The notes under the pieces are model-generated. The model did not search any database, had not been told where the DNA came from, and saw only the letters and a list, made by a program, of their open reading frames with translations. DNA of 64,000 bases from Pedobacter cryoconitis (GTDB lineage: Bacteria > Bacteroidota > Bacteroidia > Sphingobacteriales > Sphingobacteriaceae), in contig JAAAFW010000003.1 in assembly GCA_019352875.1 (NCBI GenBank), positions 1 to 64,000 of the forward strand. The letters run 5' to 3'. This document shows, piece by piece, positions 51,692 through 61,154 of the stretch. The position numbers and the translations under genes are program-made. The number at the start of each line of letters is the position of its first letter. Positions within the stretch are counted from its first letter, which is position 1.

Positions 51692-54382
51692 TTACTTTCC
51701 AGCCAGATCGAAACGCAAAATGCGTACATCAGCTGCAGGAATATTCTCCTGTATAATAGCTCCGGCTTTTCCGGTTTTACCGGTCCATAACTCTTTATAA
51801 GATAGTCCTTCCCATTTAATTCCTTGATCAACGAGATTCAATGGAACTTCGATTTTATTCTCGTGGGTGGTATAATTGAACAAGGCCAGGTAAAGATAAT
51901 GTTCATCTTTTCTTACGAAAACCTGTCCCGCACTACCACCAGCAGCACTATATACCGGCTCAAAAGATTTACCGGAACGGGCGATGTCATTGATATCAGG
52001 ATTGGTCAGGAATTTTTTAGCTCTTTCCTTTGCTTCAGCCGAACCGGCCGCACTGAGATCATCCCCTGCTATATAAATCCCTGTTGTCACTGACGAGGTT
52101 ACCCTTGAACGATTTTCTGCTTCTGAATGTCCTTCCAGAACAATATGATCGGCGTCGTTGTACAAGTACACATCTGTAAGCCACCAGCCATAGGTCAAAG
52201 AGTTCATTGCATATTCAATTTTCTCCCTGTCTCCAAAAACATCGCAGGCTAAACGGCGTGACTGTGCATAGTCTGCAGGAAAAATAGGTGAAATTGCCTG
52301 ATTCAGATAAATACTGTCCCCCAGCGTTTCCCTTAGATACTTCATTCCTTCGTTATAGGCCTGAATACCCGTTGTTACTTCGGGGTTATAATAATGATCT
52401 GATTCCAGAGATGCATGTGCAAGAAAATCTACCTTCATGAACTTAAATCCAAGTCTTTTGAAACGTTCAAGAGATTTTTTCATCCTTGCTTTGGTACCCG
52501 GATGAGTCGGATCTATTGCAGCAGCACCATCGATGAACTGCCTGTTGCCATTGGCACGGAGATAAAGGTCTTTATAGGCATAGGATGTTCCGTCGATAAC
52601 TTTAGTACTATCGCCGCCCCAATCTGCAAATGGTCCATAATATCCACCTGGTATCTGATTGTTTTTCTTACAAGCATTGACAAATGCAATCAGCTCTTCG
52701 TCAGTTTTGTTTTCTGCACCAGCATCTAATCCGATATACGCTACACCATCATTTTCGAAAGATTTAGGCTGAAGCTCTTTGGCAAAGAAATCTGATACTT
52801 CTACTGCTTTCTGTCCAGTTAATGCGAATTGGATTTTTCCCCAGCTATTCCAGCCGAAAGGAGCCCCTCCAGGCCATTTCATCCGGTGATGCAGCCCTGC
52901 ATTAACTTTTGCAAAACTATTCATCCCTTCCCGCCAATCCTGATAATTACCTACAAACATCCGTGGAGACTGTACTTTTTGTCCTTTGATTTTACCATGT
53001 GGTAAAACGTCTCTGGAACTCGCATAAGTGAATCCGCCGTAAACCTCTACCCGGTTTAACTGATTACCCGTTGTAGCGGTAACGACACCTGTTTTCCAAT
53101 TATCATGATCTACCGAACCCAGTACCAACCCCTGTCTGGAATCCTGGTTAAATAACACCGAAACTTCATGACTGGAAACAACCTCATTGAAAGGAAAAGC
53201 TACATAACGCACCCATTTATCATTATCAAAAGGAACGAACAACGAATAATTCTTACCTGAAGGCAAAACCGCTACAGAAGTTTCTGATTTCAAAGGGGAC
53301 ATATAACCAGTACTGATCACTTTATCACTATTCAGCGTAACCCGTGTAAGCACAAAATGCTGACCAGCATAAAACCAGTATTCCTGAACCATTTCAGGTA
53401 GTCCTTTCCCACTGGAAGTCACTGTAAATAAAGATCCGCTCCCCAGTTGATCGGTGAATTTTTCTTCTTTCACATTGCGCTGACTATAATCCATACTGGA
53501 AATTACCTCCGGAGCCTGTACTTCTGCATATACATTAGCGAGTACAAGTTTATCATTGATATAAAAATCTGCAGTTCCGGTACTACTATCATAAGCAATA
53601 CGGTTTTTCCCCTGACTCAACATTTTAACAGCTGAAGGTTTTTTAACAATAGGGCTTACTGTAAAGTTTAGCGGCAAGGTACTGCTACCTTTAGCAGCCT
53701 TAAGGCTGTGAGGTGCAACAAGCTTTCCGTTCGCGAAAGCAGAAATAAGATATTCGCCATCAGGAACGTCGGTTATACTATATTTCCCCGCTGCATCTGT
53801 CTGAACCAACCGCTGTATGCTTCCCTTAAGCTGAACGGAAACACCGCCAGCCGGCTTGCCTGTTTTATCTTTAATCGTACCGCTAAAACTCAATGCTTTA
53901 ACCGGCACAGGATTAAGACTAATCCGGTCAAGATCTGGCCCGCCCTCTACAGGATTATCAAAAGACACTTTGTTTGTACCAGCTTTTAAAGCCACATAAA
54001 CAGTCTGTTTACTGGATTGTTCGACTGGAAGATTACGTACAAAAATTACCTTTTGAGGGACCTTTTCCTGATTAACACGAACGTTAAGGCTGCGGTCATC
54101 AGACACCTTGAAATATACATTTAAAGGATATAGCCCTGGTTTAGGAACATTTAATGTAAAAGTAACTGTACCATTGGAAAGATCTCCAAGTCCACTCACT
54201 TTGTTTCCTGCAGAACAGGTTGGACAAGCTTCTATCCGGGCTCCATTAGATAATGTACCCGCTTCCGCTTCTATAAATTTCTCCTGTGCAGCGACCTGTT
54301 GACAAAATCCGGCTGTAATGCCGAATAATGTCAACAGGAGAACTTTAACAGGCGAAATTCTATACTTTGTCTGGTTTTCCAT
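51692..54382 (-). CDS. Multidomain alpha-galactosidase-like glycosidase (clan GH-D) with carbohydrate-binding N-terminus
   Basis: An 896-residue secreted protein (hydrophobic signal near 12-32). Domains in order: CBM35/6-like beta-sandwich (about 34-157), carboxypeptidase-regulatory-like beta-sandwich (about 165-240), a beta-rich supersandwich (about 250-470), and a TIM barrel (about 505-800) beginning APFGWNSWGK with the family WNSW. The nucleophile is likely Asp652 in KFMKVDFLAHAS, and the acid/base is expected near RRLACDVFGDRE. This matches the GH27/GH36 clan rather than GH97. It is in an operon with SusC/SusD pair 3 and likely cleaves terminal alpha-galactose or a related sugar. The family may differ from plain GH27 because of the large N-terminal part. 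Confidence 0.78.
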   Translation of the reverse strand: MENQTKYRISPVKVLLLTLFGITAGFCQQVAAQEKFIEAEAGTLSNGARIEACPTCSAGNKVSGLGDLSNGTVTFTLNVPKPGLYPLNVYFKVSDDRSLNVRVNQEKVPQKVIFVRNLPVEQSSKQTVYVALKAGTNKVSFDNPVEGGPDLDRISLNPVPVKALSFSGTIKDKTGKPAGGVSVQLKGSIQRLVQTDAAGKYSITDVPDGEYLISAFANGKLVAPHSLKAAKGSSTLPLNFTVSPIVKKPSAVKMLSQGKNRIAYDSSTGTADFYINDKLVLANVYAEVQAPEVISSMDYSQRNVKEEKFTDQLGSGSLFTVTSSGKGLPEMVQEYWFYAGQHFVLTRVTLNSDKVISTGYMSPLKSETSVAVLPSGKNYSLFVPFDNDKWVRYVAFPFNEVVSSHEVSVLFNQDSRQGLVLGSVDHDNWKTGVVTATTGNQLNRVEVYGGFTYASSRDVLPHGKIKGQKVQSPRMFVGNYQDWREGMNSFAKVNAGLHHRMKWPGGAPFGWNSWGKIQFALTGQKAVEVSDFFAKELQPKSFENDGVAYIGLDAGAENKTDEELIAFVNACKKNNQIPGGYYGPFADWGGDSTKVIDGTSYAYKDLYLRANGNRQFIDGAAAIDPTHPGTKARMKKSLERFKRLGFKFMKVDFLAHASLESDHYYNPEVTTGIQAYNEGMKYLRETLGDSIYLNQAISPIFPADYAQSRRLACDVFGDREKIEYAMNSLTYGWWLTDVYLYNDADHIVLEGHSEAENRSRVTSSVTTGIYIAGDDLSAAGSAEAKERAKKFLTNPDINDIARSGKSFEPVYSAAGGSAGQVFVRKDEHYLYLALFNYTTHENKIEVPLNLVDQGIKWEGLSYKELWTGKTGKAGAIIQENIPAADVRILRFDLAGK

Positions 54383-54391
54383 ATTTATATT

Positions 54392-55933
54392 TTAGAACCC
54401 TGGATTTTGAGTTAAAACTCCTTTTGAAAGATCTATATCTTGTTGCGGGATTGGGAACAAGTTGTGGATTTCTGCAATACTAGCCCCCTTTGGATTTCCC
54501 TTATCGTATAAATCTGTACTGGTTGAATTATTATAGGTATAAAAATCTTTTATCACCTGTACCAGGCGGTGTTGTCTAACCAGGTCATAATAACGGTGAC
54601 CTTCCATTGCCAGTTCCAGCCTGCGTTCCTGCCATATATCATTCAGCAACTGAGTGCCTGATGATGTTCTTGGCAGTACTGTACCCGGATTTAACTGGTT
54701 TGCCCTTTCTCTCACCTTATTCAAACTGCTTAAGGCCAGTCCTTCATTACCACTGCGGTAAGCTGCTTCTGCATGAATTAATAACAAGTCTGCATAACGC
54801 ATCTGAATAATGTTCAAAGGAGCATGTGAAAGTTCGTTTGCTGGTCTGTCTGCAGGTGCCAGGTAAAACTTCCTGGTGATCCTGCCTGACTCATTCTCCG
54901 ATGGTTTCGTATCGTAATTTGAATAATCAAAATTCGCTGTTTTAGCGCCGACATTGTCACCTTGTTTGATAATCGTCCATTTTAACCTCGGATCATTTTC
55001 TTTAAGGAAAGCCTGTTCAAGATTACTTGAAGGTGTATCAAAGCCCCAACCACCATCTGCCCGGCTGCGGGTTAAGGTAGTGAGTGCAGTTCCTAAATTA
55101 AAAGTCTGATCTGCATTGTACTGAAATTCAAAAATTGACTCTACACCATTTCTGTTTCTTACACTCCATACATTGCTGAAACTTGGCTCCAGTCTGTACT
55201 GACCTGAACTAATTACCAGATCTGCATATTTTTGAGCATCCGCCCATTTTTCAGTGTATAAGTAAGCTTTAGCCAAGTAAGCATTTGCAGCTCCTTTAGT
55301 CGCTCTGCCAATCTGATCTCCAGAAAGTGTACCTTTTTCAGGTAATACAGCTGCGGCTTCATTCAAATCTTTAGTGATCTGATCGAAACATTGTTGTTTA
55401 CTAGATCTCGTTACAGAAAGAACAGCCTGAGGATCTGGAACGTCCAATACCAACGGTACACCACCGAAACTTTTAACTAATTCAAAATAGCAGTAAGCAC
55501 GCAGGAATTTGGCTTCTCCAATCAATTTTTGTTTAACATCTTCAGCGATAGGAGCCTTAGTGATTCCCTCTATTGCGAAATTACAGTTACCAACCCCTCT
55601 CCATAATGTAGTCCATCTGAAGCCGAACCATTCATTATTAGAGTCAAATTTATAACGGGTGATATCACCGAAAAGAGCCTGGTCACCAGGAATGGAATTA
55701 CCTTTGAATGCATCGTCACTCAACGCATCACCCATCATTTGGCTTCTATCCAGTTCATACCACTGGTCGGAGTGCGTACCAAAATAACAGGCTATAACTG
55801 CAGCCTGGCAATCGGCCTCATTTTTAAAATAATTATCGGTATTCTGACGGCCGATAATCGGCTCATCAAGAAACTTTTTGCAACCCATGGTAAGGGTGGT
55901 CAGTGCAAATAAAATTAATATATACTTTTTCAT
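54392..55933 (-). CDS. SusD/RagB-type lipoprotein, pair 3
   Basis: A 513-residue SusD homologue: lipobox TMGC (Cys18), KKFLDEPIIGRQNTDNYFKN, GEAKFLRAYCYFELVKSFGG, IGRATKGAANAYLAKAYLY and near the C-terminus RRLELAMEGHRYYDLVRQH, ending TQNPGF. It works with the SusC encoded 18 nt upstream on the minus strand. The next gene (glycosidase) starts 9 nt downstream, so all three are one operon. It binds the glycan at the cell surface; cargo probably contains alpha-galactose-like ends. Confidence 0.95.
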   Translation of the reverse strand: MKKYILILFALTTLTMGCKKFLDEPIIGRQNTDNYFKNEADCQAAVIACYFGTHSDQWYELDRSQMMGDALSDDAFKGNSIPGDQALFGDITRYKFDSNNEWFGFRWTTLWRGVGNCNFAIEGITKAPIAEDVKQKLIGEAKFLRAYCYFELVKSFGGVPLVLDVPDPQAVLSVTRSSKQQCFDQITKDLNEAAAVLPEKGTLSGDQIGRATKGAANAYLAKAYLYTEKWADAQKYADLVISSGQYRLEPSFSNVWSVRNRNGVESIFEFQYNADQTFNLGTALTTLTRSRADGGWGFDTPSSNLEQAFLKENDPRLKWTIIKQGDNVGAKTANFDYSNYDTKPSENESGRITRKFYLAPADRPANELSHAPLNIIQMRYADLLLIHAEAAYRSGNEGLALSSLNKVRERANQLNPGTVLPRTSSGTQLLNDIWQERRLELAMEGHRYYDLVRQHRLVQVIKDFYTYNNSTSTDLYDKGNPKGASIAEIHNLFPIPQQDIDLSKGVLTQNPGF

Positions 55934-55951
55934 AATCGACTCGATTGATGT

Positions 55952-58900
55952 TTAATAGGTGAAGTTTAATCCAAAAATAAAAGTTCTGGCAGTTGGGTAA
56001 TTTCCCCAGTCCAATCCTCTGTTTAAAGCCGTAGCATTATCTGTCCACTGCGTACCATAAGCAATTTCAGGATCTAAACCTTTATAATTCGTAATGGTCA
56101 GCAGATTCTGTGCGCTGGCGAACACTCTGATTTTACCAACTTTTGCAGGGCTGAAAGTATACCCAAGCTGCAGGTTTCGCAACCTTGCAAATGAACCGCT
56201 TTCAATATAGAAATCACTGAATTGCGAGTAATTACCATTATTGTCAAAAGCTGCAATACGCGGAACTGTATTTGAGGTTCCTTCTCCTCTCCAGGCAATA
56301 TTTTCCAGTCCTGTAACCTTGTTATAGTTATTACTTCCTGAGTTAGTATATCCTTTAAGTACATTTACCAGGTCTCCACCAAGGTTTCCTGTAAAGAATA
56401 CGGTCAGGTCAAAGTTTTTATAAGCTGCTGTCAGGTTAAGACCGAAAGTTAATTTCGGTGTAGGATTACCGATAAACGTACGGTCAGAAGAATTAATAAC
56501 ACCATCACCATTCAGGTCCTTAAATTTAAAGTCACCGGGAACAGCATTGGGTTGAATAACTTTACCATCTGCATTTTTGTAATTAGCAACCTCTGCGGCA
56601 TTCTGGAAAATACCATTGGTCTGCAATCCGTAGAAAGAACCTACCGGATAACCTTCCCTGGTTAAACTTGTACGGCCAAAAATCGCTGTATTACCAGCAA
56701 TAATATCATTGCCCTGTGCAAGTTTCTTAGCTGTCGCCGTATAGTGTGTGGCATTCAGATTAATTCCATAGCTAAATTCACCCGCTTTATCCTGGTAGCC
56801 TAAGCTAAACTCAAAACCTTTCGTTTGCATAGTACCAACATTAGTCCATGGTGAATTACCACCGAACCCAGCATAAGCAACGATAAGCTGCGTAGCAATC
56901 ATATCCTTCACATTACGCACGAAGTAATCACCTGATACAGTTAATCTGTTTTTCAGAAAAGCTGCATCCAGTCCAAGGTTAATGTCCTCTACAGTTTCCC
57001 ATTTCAAGTCCGGATTAGGTACTGAAGTTCTGATTGCCCCAACTTGCGATGCTCCATCTGATCCCATTGCACTATAGATAGTACCCAGGTTGGAAACATA
57101 TTGTCCCAGCGGAACTGCTCCCTGATTACCTACCTGTCCATAACCTGCTCTGATTTTAAGGTTATCCAGCCATGCTGCGTCTTTCAGGAAATCTTCTTTG
57201 GAAAGTGCCCATCCTGCGGAAACTGCCGGAAATGTACCCCAACGGTTCTTTGGCGCGAAGATGGAAGATCCATCTGCTCTTACACTTGCAGTCAGCAAAT
57301 ACTTGTCTTTGTAGCTGTAATTGATCCTTCCAAGATAAGATTGTAAAGTACGAACATTGTCAAATCGTGATCCGTCACCCACACCAATATTAAATCCTCC
57401 TGTAGAAGACACAGGATAACGCAGTGAAGGATCGTTTGAAGGAATTCCCTGTCCACCCGCATAAAGCCTGGTATCCATAAATTTCTCTTGTGTGAAACCA
57501 GCAAGCACAGTTAAACTATGCTCTCCAAACTGCTTTTTATAAGTCAGTGTATTGGTATTATTCCAGTTTTTAGAGATATCATGCTGCCGGCGTGCTGAGT
57601 TAATCAGGCTATACTGAGTAGCAGATATATTATAGGTTGGAGAAAAGCTGTTGTACTCATATAAATCTCCATTCACGCTGAATCTCGGCTCGAAAACTAA
57701 TCCAGGAATAATCTCAACATTTGCGTAGAGACTACCTACAAGATAAGTATTCTTAACGTTCTGAAAGTTTCGTTCAATAACAGCCAGAGAATTTGGAATA
57801 TCTGTCGGAGAAGTACCATAATTATCAAAAGGATTAGAAGAACGCTCAACTCTCGCCGGGGTAACCGGATCTGCAAGAATAGCATTTTGGAAAATGGAGT
57901 TACTTCCTCCCGGGTTTGCCGATGGCGTTCTGCCGGTTCCGGAAATATTGATATCTTCTCCAATTTTAATTTTCGGACTAATCTTGTATTCTGTTTTCAA
58001 ACGGAAGTTGACACGATTGAAATCCGTCGATTTTACAAGTCCTTTTTCTTTATAATAACCAACACTCGAAGAGAAAGTAAGCTTATCTGAGCCTCCTGTA
58101 AGACTTAGATTGTAGTCCTGTGTAACGCCACGCTGGGTTACTTCATTCCACCAGTCTGTTGAATTGGTCAATGAGTTTACATCTTTGTATACTGGCTGGT
58201 TACCGGAATTAGCTGCTGCAAGATTCATTATGGATGCATATTCACGGGAATCTGCCATTTTCGGCTTGCGTAAGGCATCTGAGAAACCGCTTGAAGCATC
58301 AAAGGTAACCACTGTCTTTCCCGCGGTGCCTGAAATCGTTGTAATGATAATTACACCGTTAGAAGCCCTGGAACCGTAAATCGCCGATGAAGAAGCATCT
58401 TTCAAAACATCAAGACTTGCAATGTTTTTTGGATTAAGAAAACTGATATCAGTTAATGGTACTCCATCTACTACATATAGCGGGGCATTAGAACCAAAAG
58501 TACTGATCCCACGGATAAATACCTGCGGACTCGCGCCTGGCTCACTTCCTGCACCTACTACAGATACACCGGAAACTTTACCCTGGAGGGCCGAACCAAC
58601 GGTTCCAACGGTCATTTTAGAAAGTTCCTCGCCTTTAACAGAAGAAATGGCACCTGTAACATTTGATTTTTTCTGGCTGCCATAACCTACAACAACAACG
58701 TCATTTAACAAGCGTCCCTCTTCATTGGGTTTAAGTTGAACGTTAATAGTCGTTTGGTTACCAGCGGCTACTTCCTGCGCGGTATAACCGATAAATGAAA
58801 AAACAAGTACTGATTGTGGTCCGGCTAACTGAATACTGAACCCCCCGTCATTGTTACTCACTGTTGTTTTGGTTGTTCCTTTAATCTGGATAGTTGTTCC

Positions 58901-59032
58901 CGGTAAGCCCTGTCCGGTTTCATCTGTCACTTTACCCTTCACAATTCTCTCGGCAACCTGCGCATTGACAGTGTTGAAAATTAAAAATACAGCTGAAAAC
59001 AGCATCAATTTGAGTAGAAGTCCTGATCTCAT
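55952..59032 (-). CDS. SusC/RagA-type TonB-linked outer-membrane protein, pair 3
   Basis: A 1026-residue SusC homologue with a signal peptide (cleavage after A24 in NTVNAQVA), CarboxypepD-regulatory-like domain (VKGKVTDETGQGLPGTTIQI), signature DVVVVGYGSQKKSNVTGAI, plug with LYVVDGVPLTDI and LDVLKDASSSAIYGSRASNG, and a barrel ending TFIFGLNFTY. It is the first gene of the minus-strand PUL 3 operon. No regulator gene is next to it, so control is from elsewhere or by its leader, which holds two small hairpins 48-82 nt before the start. Confidence 0.95.
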   Translation of the reverse strand: MRSGLLLKLMLFSAVFLIFNTVNAQVAERIVKGKVTDETGQGLPGTTIQIKGTTKTTVSNNDGGFSIQLAGPQSVLVFSFIGYTAQEVAAGNQTTINVQLKPNEEGRLLNDVVVVGYGSQKKSNVTGAISSVKGEELSKMTVGTVGSALQGKVSGVSVVGAGSEPGASPQVFIRGISTFGSNAPLYVVDGVPLTDISFLNPKNIASLDVLKDASSSAIYGSRASNGVIIITTISGTAGKTVVTFDASSGFSDALRKPKMADSREYASIMNLAAANSGNQPVYKDVNSLTNSTDWWNEVTQRGVTQDYNLSLTGGSDKLTFSSSVGYYKEKGLVKSTDFNRVNFRLKTEYKISPKIKIGEDINISGTGRTPSANPGGSNSIFQNAILADPVTPARVERSSNPFDNYGTSPTDIPNSLAVIERNFQNVKNTYLVGSLYANVEIIPGLVFEPRFSVNGDLYEYNSFSPTYNISATQYSLINSARRQHDISKNWNNTNTLTYKKQFGEHSLTVLAGFTQEKFMDTRLYAGGQGIPSNDPSLRYPVSSTGGFNIGVGDGSRFDNVRTLQSYLGRINYSYKDKYLLTASVRADGSSIFAPKNRWGTFPAVSAGWALSKEDFLKDAAWLDNLKIRAGYGQVGNQGAVPLGQYVSNLGTIYSAMGSDGASQVGAIRTSVPNPDLKWETVEDINLGLDAAFLKNRLTVSGDYFVRNVKDMIATQLIVAYAGFGGNSPWTNVGTMQTKGFEFSLGYQDKAGEFSYGINLNATHYTATAKKLAQGNDIIAGNTAIFGRTSLTREGYPVGSFYGLQTNGIFQNAAEVANYKNADGKVIQPNAVPGDFKFKDLNGDGVINSSDRTFIGNPTPKLTFGLNLTAAYKNFDLTVFFTGNLGGDLVNVLKGYTNSGSNNYNKVTGLENIAWRGEGTSNTVPRIAAFDNNGNYSQFSDFYIESGSFARLRNLQLGYTFSPAKVGKIRVFASAQNLLTITNYKGLDPEIAYGTQWTDNATALNRGLDWGNYPTARTFIFGLNFTY

Positions 59033-59079
59033 AGTCTGAATTTTAAAATTAGTGGTTGATTTTGAAGAATTAAAATCTG

Positions 59080-59113
59080 GGGGTTGAGAACCCCGTGGGA
59101 CGGTATTCCGTCC
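59080..59113 (-). promoter_or_regulatory. Two adjacent leader hairpins upstream of SusC pair 3
   Basis: On the minus strand GGACGG-AATA-CCGTCC (59113-59098) is followed by GGGGTT-CTC-AACCCC (59094-59080), 48 nt before the start codon. Both are perfect 6-bp stems in otherwise AT-rich DNA, and neither has a T run, so they are not plain terminators. They may be leader RNA structures that regulate translation or processing. Confidence 0.45.
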
Positions 59114-59487
59114 TGGTCATGAATTGTTATCATCTTTAAGGTTTATTTTGGTTAATAGTCCAGTTATCTATACTATACTGTACTATAGAATAAAGATGTG
59201 GAAGTAAAATTGTAATTGCAAAGATTTTTATAGAAAAATGCCTGTTTTACTATTTTTAACTGGATGAAATTCAATCCTATAGCTATCAAGAAAAATGCTT
59301 CATTAATTCTGCTAAACTACTATTAGAGAAAATAATAAATATCATAATAATTAACTCAGGAGCCCCTGATTATAACGCCTGACCGGCGACAGAGGAAGAA
59401 ATCCTGTTCTTATCCAACACTAGTGAGTAGGAAATACGCGGATTTAGGAGATGTCCTTTGTTATTTTTAAAAATTCAGGACATTTTT
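59114..59487. other. Upstream region of PUL 3, no gene
   Basis: AT-rich DNA with no credible ORF. An approximate -7 element (AATCTTTG on the minus strand near 59226-59219) is one mismatch from consensus. An incomplete dyad CTATACTA...TACTATAG lies at 59168-59188. Confidence 0.35.
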
Positions 59488-59512
59488 AACCAGATGCCGG
59501 CGGCATCTGGTT
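59488..59512. terminator. GC-rich hairpin downstream of beta-helix gene
   Basis: AACCAGATGCC-GGC-GGCATCTGGTT is an 11-bp perfect stem 15 nt past the stop of the minus-strand gene. The T run is on the plus-strand side only, so as a minus-strand terminator it is non-canonical. Confidence 0.5.
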
Positions 59513-59526
59513 TTGAAAAGTAATAG

Positions 59527-60816
59527 TTAAACGGCTGCTTCTACCGCTCCAATAGTCGGTGGATTTAGTCGCAGCGTGCCATATAAATCTGAAATCACAC
59601 CAGGCCTAAGCACGCCCGCTCCCTTAAGTACAGAATCTGACGCCGGTGTCATAGTCACCAAATTGAATTTGGTTAACAAATTGTTATAAACCACCAGGTT
59701 ATTGGAGTCTATTCCAATCTCACCATTAACGACCTTTGTCACGTTCTGCGGATTTACAGCAACACAGTTTCTTGCGTTTACCTTCTTCGGCACTGCCAGG
59801 TTACTGTACATGTCAACGCATGTTGCGCTATAAACGTCTCCAGGAACAGGCGAAGGCCGATAATAGGTGATAAAATCTGCTTCAAGTGTGCAATCATACG
59901 TAATCCCGCTGACGATCCAGTCGGTGTATGCCCTAAATTCCGTAGTACCATAACGCCATGGATTATAGTTATAGCAGTTATAAATACTACAGGTCTGGCC
60001 GCTAGTCCGGCTGAATGCTTCGATAGCTGCAACACATCCTCCGGAATCTCTTGCAAAACAGTTATATATCTTGCCTTTACCTTTAGCAAAAATCATTCTC
60101 CAGTGATAGATTTCCAGACCGGGAGCATTAATATTCACCGACTTAAAATCAATATCATGAATATTAAAACCTTCGACATTGTTAATATTCAGATAGGTCG
60201 CCGCGGAACTATTTGAGAAATGCAAATCGTGGATATGGATGTCTTCACAATATCCGACGTCTTCGCTACTGTTTACAACGCCACCAATGGAAACAGGTAA
60301 ATAGCATGCACCTGTGATAGCAACATCGTGAACTTCCAGACCTTTTAAAGCTATTGTACCCAATCCATTATTGTAAGGAACAGTCCTGCCCCGATGGAAT
60401 ATCCCACTATAATTCGCTGATCCAAGATGGATTCTGAAACCACGTAATTTGATATTTTCGAAACCTCCGACTTCTGCTGCATCAATGACCACAAGGCTGT
60501 CATCACTCCGTATAAATTCTACATCATATGTTCTGAAGTCTATGTCTACTCCTTTTAAAGGAGTTGTTCCGGTTAAATGAAGGGAGCCGTTCGCAATGAC
60601 ATTACCGTCAGAGGTTATCTTCACCCAACCATCAACATGAATATTCTTAATGTTGATAGCTCCGTTTGGCCAGCTCATTCCATATTCGCCGCCTTTTATT
60701 ACAATCGTGTCGCCTGCATTAACAGAAACAGGCAATCCTTCATAGACCAGGTTCGCCCCATCTATAGTAAGTGTTTCACCGGTCCCGGAACCGACATTAA
60801 TAATTCTACCATCCAT
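59527..60816 (-). CDS. Right-handed parallel beta-helix protein without signal peptide
   Basis: A 429-residue protein rich in beta-helix-type turns (DTIVIKGGEYGMSWPNGAIN, FENIKLRGFRIHLGS, IHDLHFSNSSAATYLNINNV, FNIHDIDFKSVNINAPGLE). It ends in a short tail found in many surface beta-helix proteins (LYGTLRLNPPTIGAVEAA). No N-terminal signal peptide or membrane segment is visible, which is unusual for a polysaccharide lyase-like protein. It might be a phage-tail or secretion-system substrate, or the gene start may be incomplete. No upstream ATG with a signal is seen. I do not recognise the subfamily, and enzymatic function cannot be assigned. Confidence 0.6.
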   Translation of the reverse strand: MDGRIINVGSGTGETLTIDGANLVYEGLPVSVNAGDTIVIKGGEYGMSWPNGAINIKNIHVDGWVKITSDGNVIANGSLHLTGTTPLKGVDIDFRTYDVEFIRSDDSLVVIDAAEVGGFENIKLRGFRIHLGSANYSGIFHRGRTVPYNNGLGTIALKGLEVHDVAITGACYLPVSIGGVVNSSEDVGYCEDIHIHDLHFSNSSAATYLNINNVEGFNIHDIDFKSVNINAPGLEIYHWRMIFAKGKGKIYNCFARDSGGCVAAIEAFSRTSGQTCSIYNCYNYNPWRYGTTEFRAYTDWIVSGITYDCTLEADFITYYRPSPVPGDVYSATCVDMYSNLAVPKKVNARNCVAVNPQNVTKVVNGEIGIDSNNLVVYNNLLTKFNLVTMTPASDSVLKGAGVLRPGVISDLYGTLRLNPPTIGAVEAAV

Positions 60817-60903
60817 AGTTTATAAATTAGTTAATCAATAGAGAAAATTGTCTGGCCTAAAAACAAACAACCAGCTACAAAAGCAAAATAACTAATTATA
60901 AGG

Positions 60904-60938
60904 AACTGTCAAAATTTAATATTGACAGTTATTTTTTA
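60904..60938 (+). terminator. Orphan plus-strand terminator
   Basis: AACTGTCAA (60904-60912) pairs with TTGACAGTT (60922-60930), followed by ATTTTTTATT. No plus-strand gene lies upstream of it; the nearest upstream gene is on the minus strand. A short plus-strand transcript from 60817-60904 is possible. Confidence 0.55.
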
Positions 60939-61051
60939 TTCAATTACTTTTATGAAAATTTAAGAAAACTAAACTATATAGTTCCACTGCGCCGTAAAAT
61001 ACAGGCCAGCATAAGTTCTATTATTGTATTGTCATATCTTACCTGGCCTCT
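60939..61051. other. Intergenic part ahead of ahcY promoter
   Basis: AT-rich DNA between the orphan terminator and the ahcY promoter; nothing recognised. Confidence 0.4.
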
Positions 61052-61083
61052 TTTGATTTTGGCTGAACTATTGTGTAATTTTG
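61052..61083 (+). promoter_or_regulatory. Promoter of ahcY
   Basis: TTTG (61052-61055), spacer 20 nt, TAATTTTG (61076-61083): both boxes match the Bacteroidota consensus, with the ATG 72 nt downstream of the -7 box. Confidence 0.75.
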
Positions 61084-61154
61084 CACAAGAAAATAAGTAG
61101 ATTTCAGCTAAGGCTAATAACCATCTACATATCAACAACTTAAAACAAAACAAT

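Noticed and set aside
59168..59188. CTATACTA/TACTATAG operator palindrome upstream of PUL 3
   Set aside because: The arms match imperfectly and the region is a simple TA-rich tract; support is too weak.
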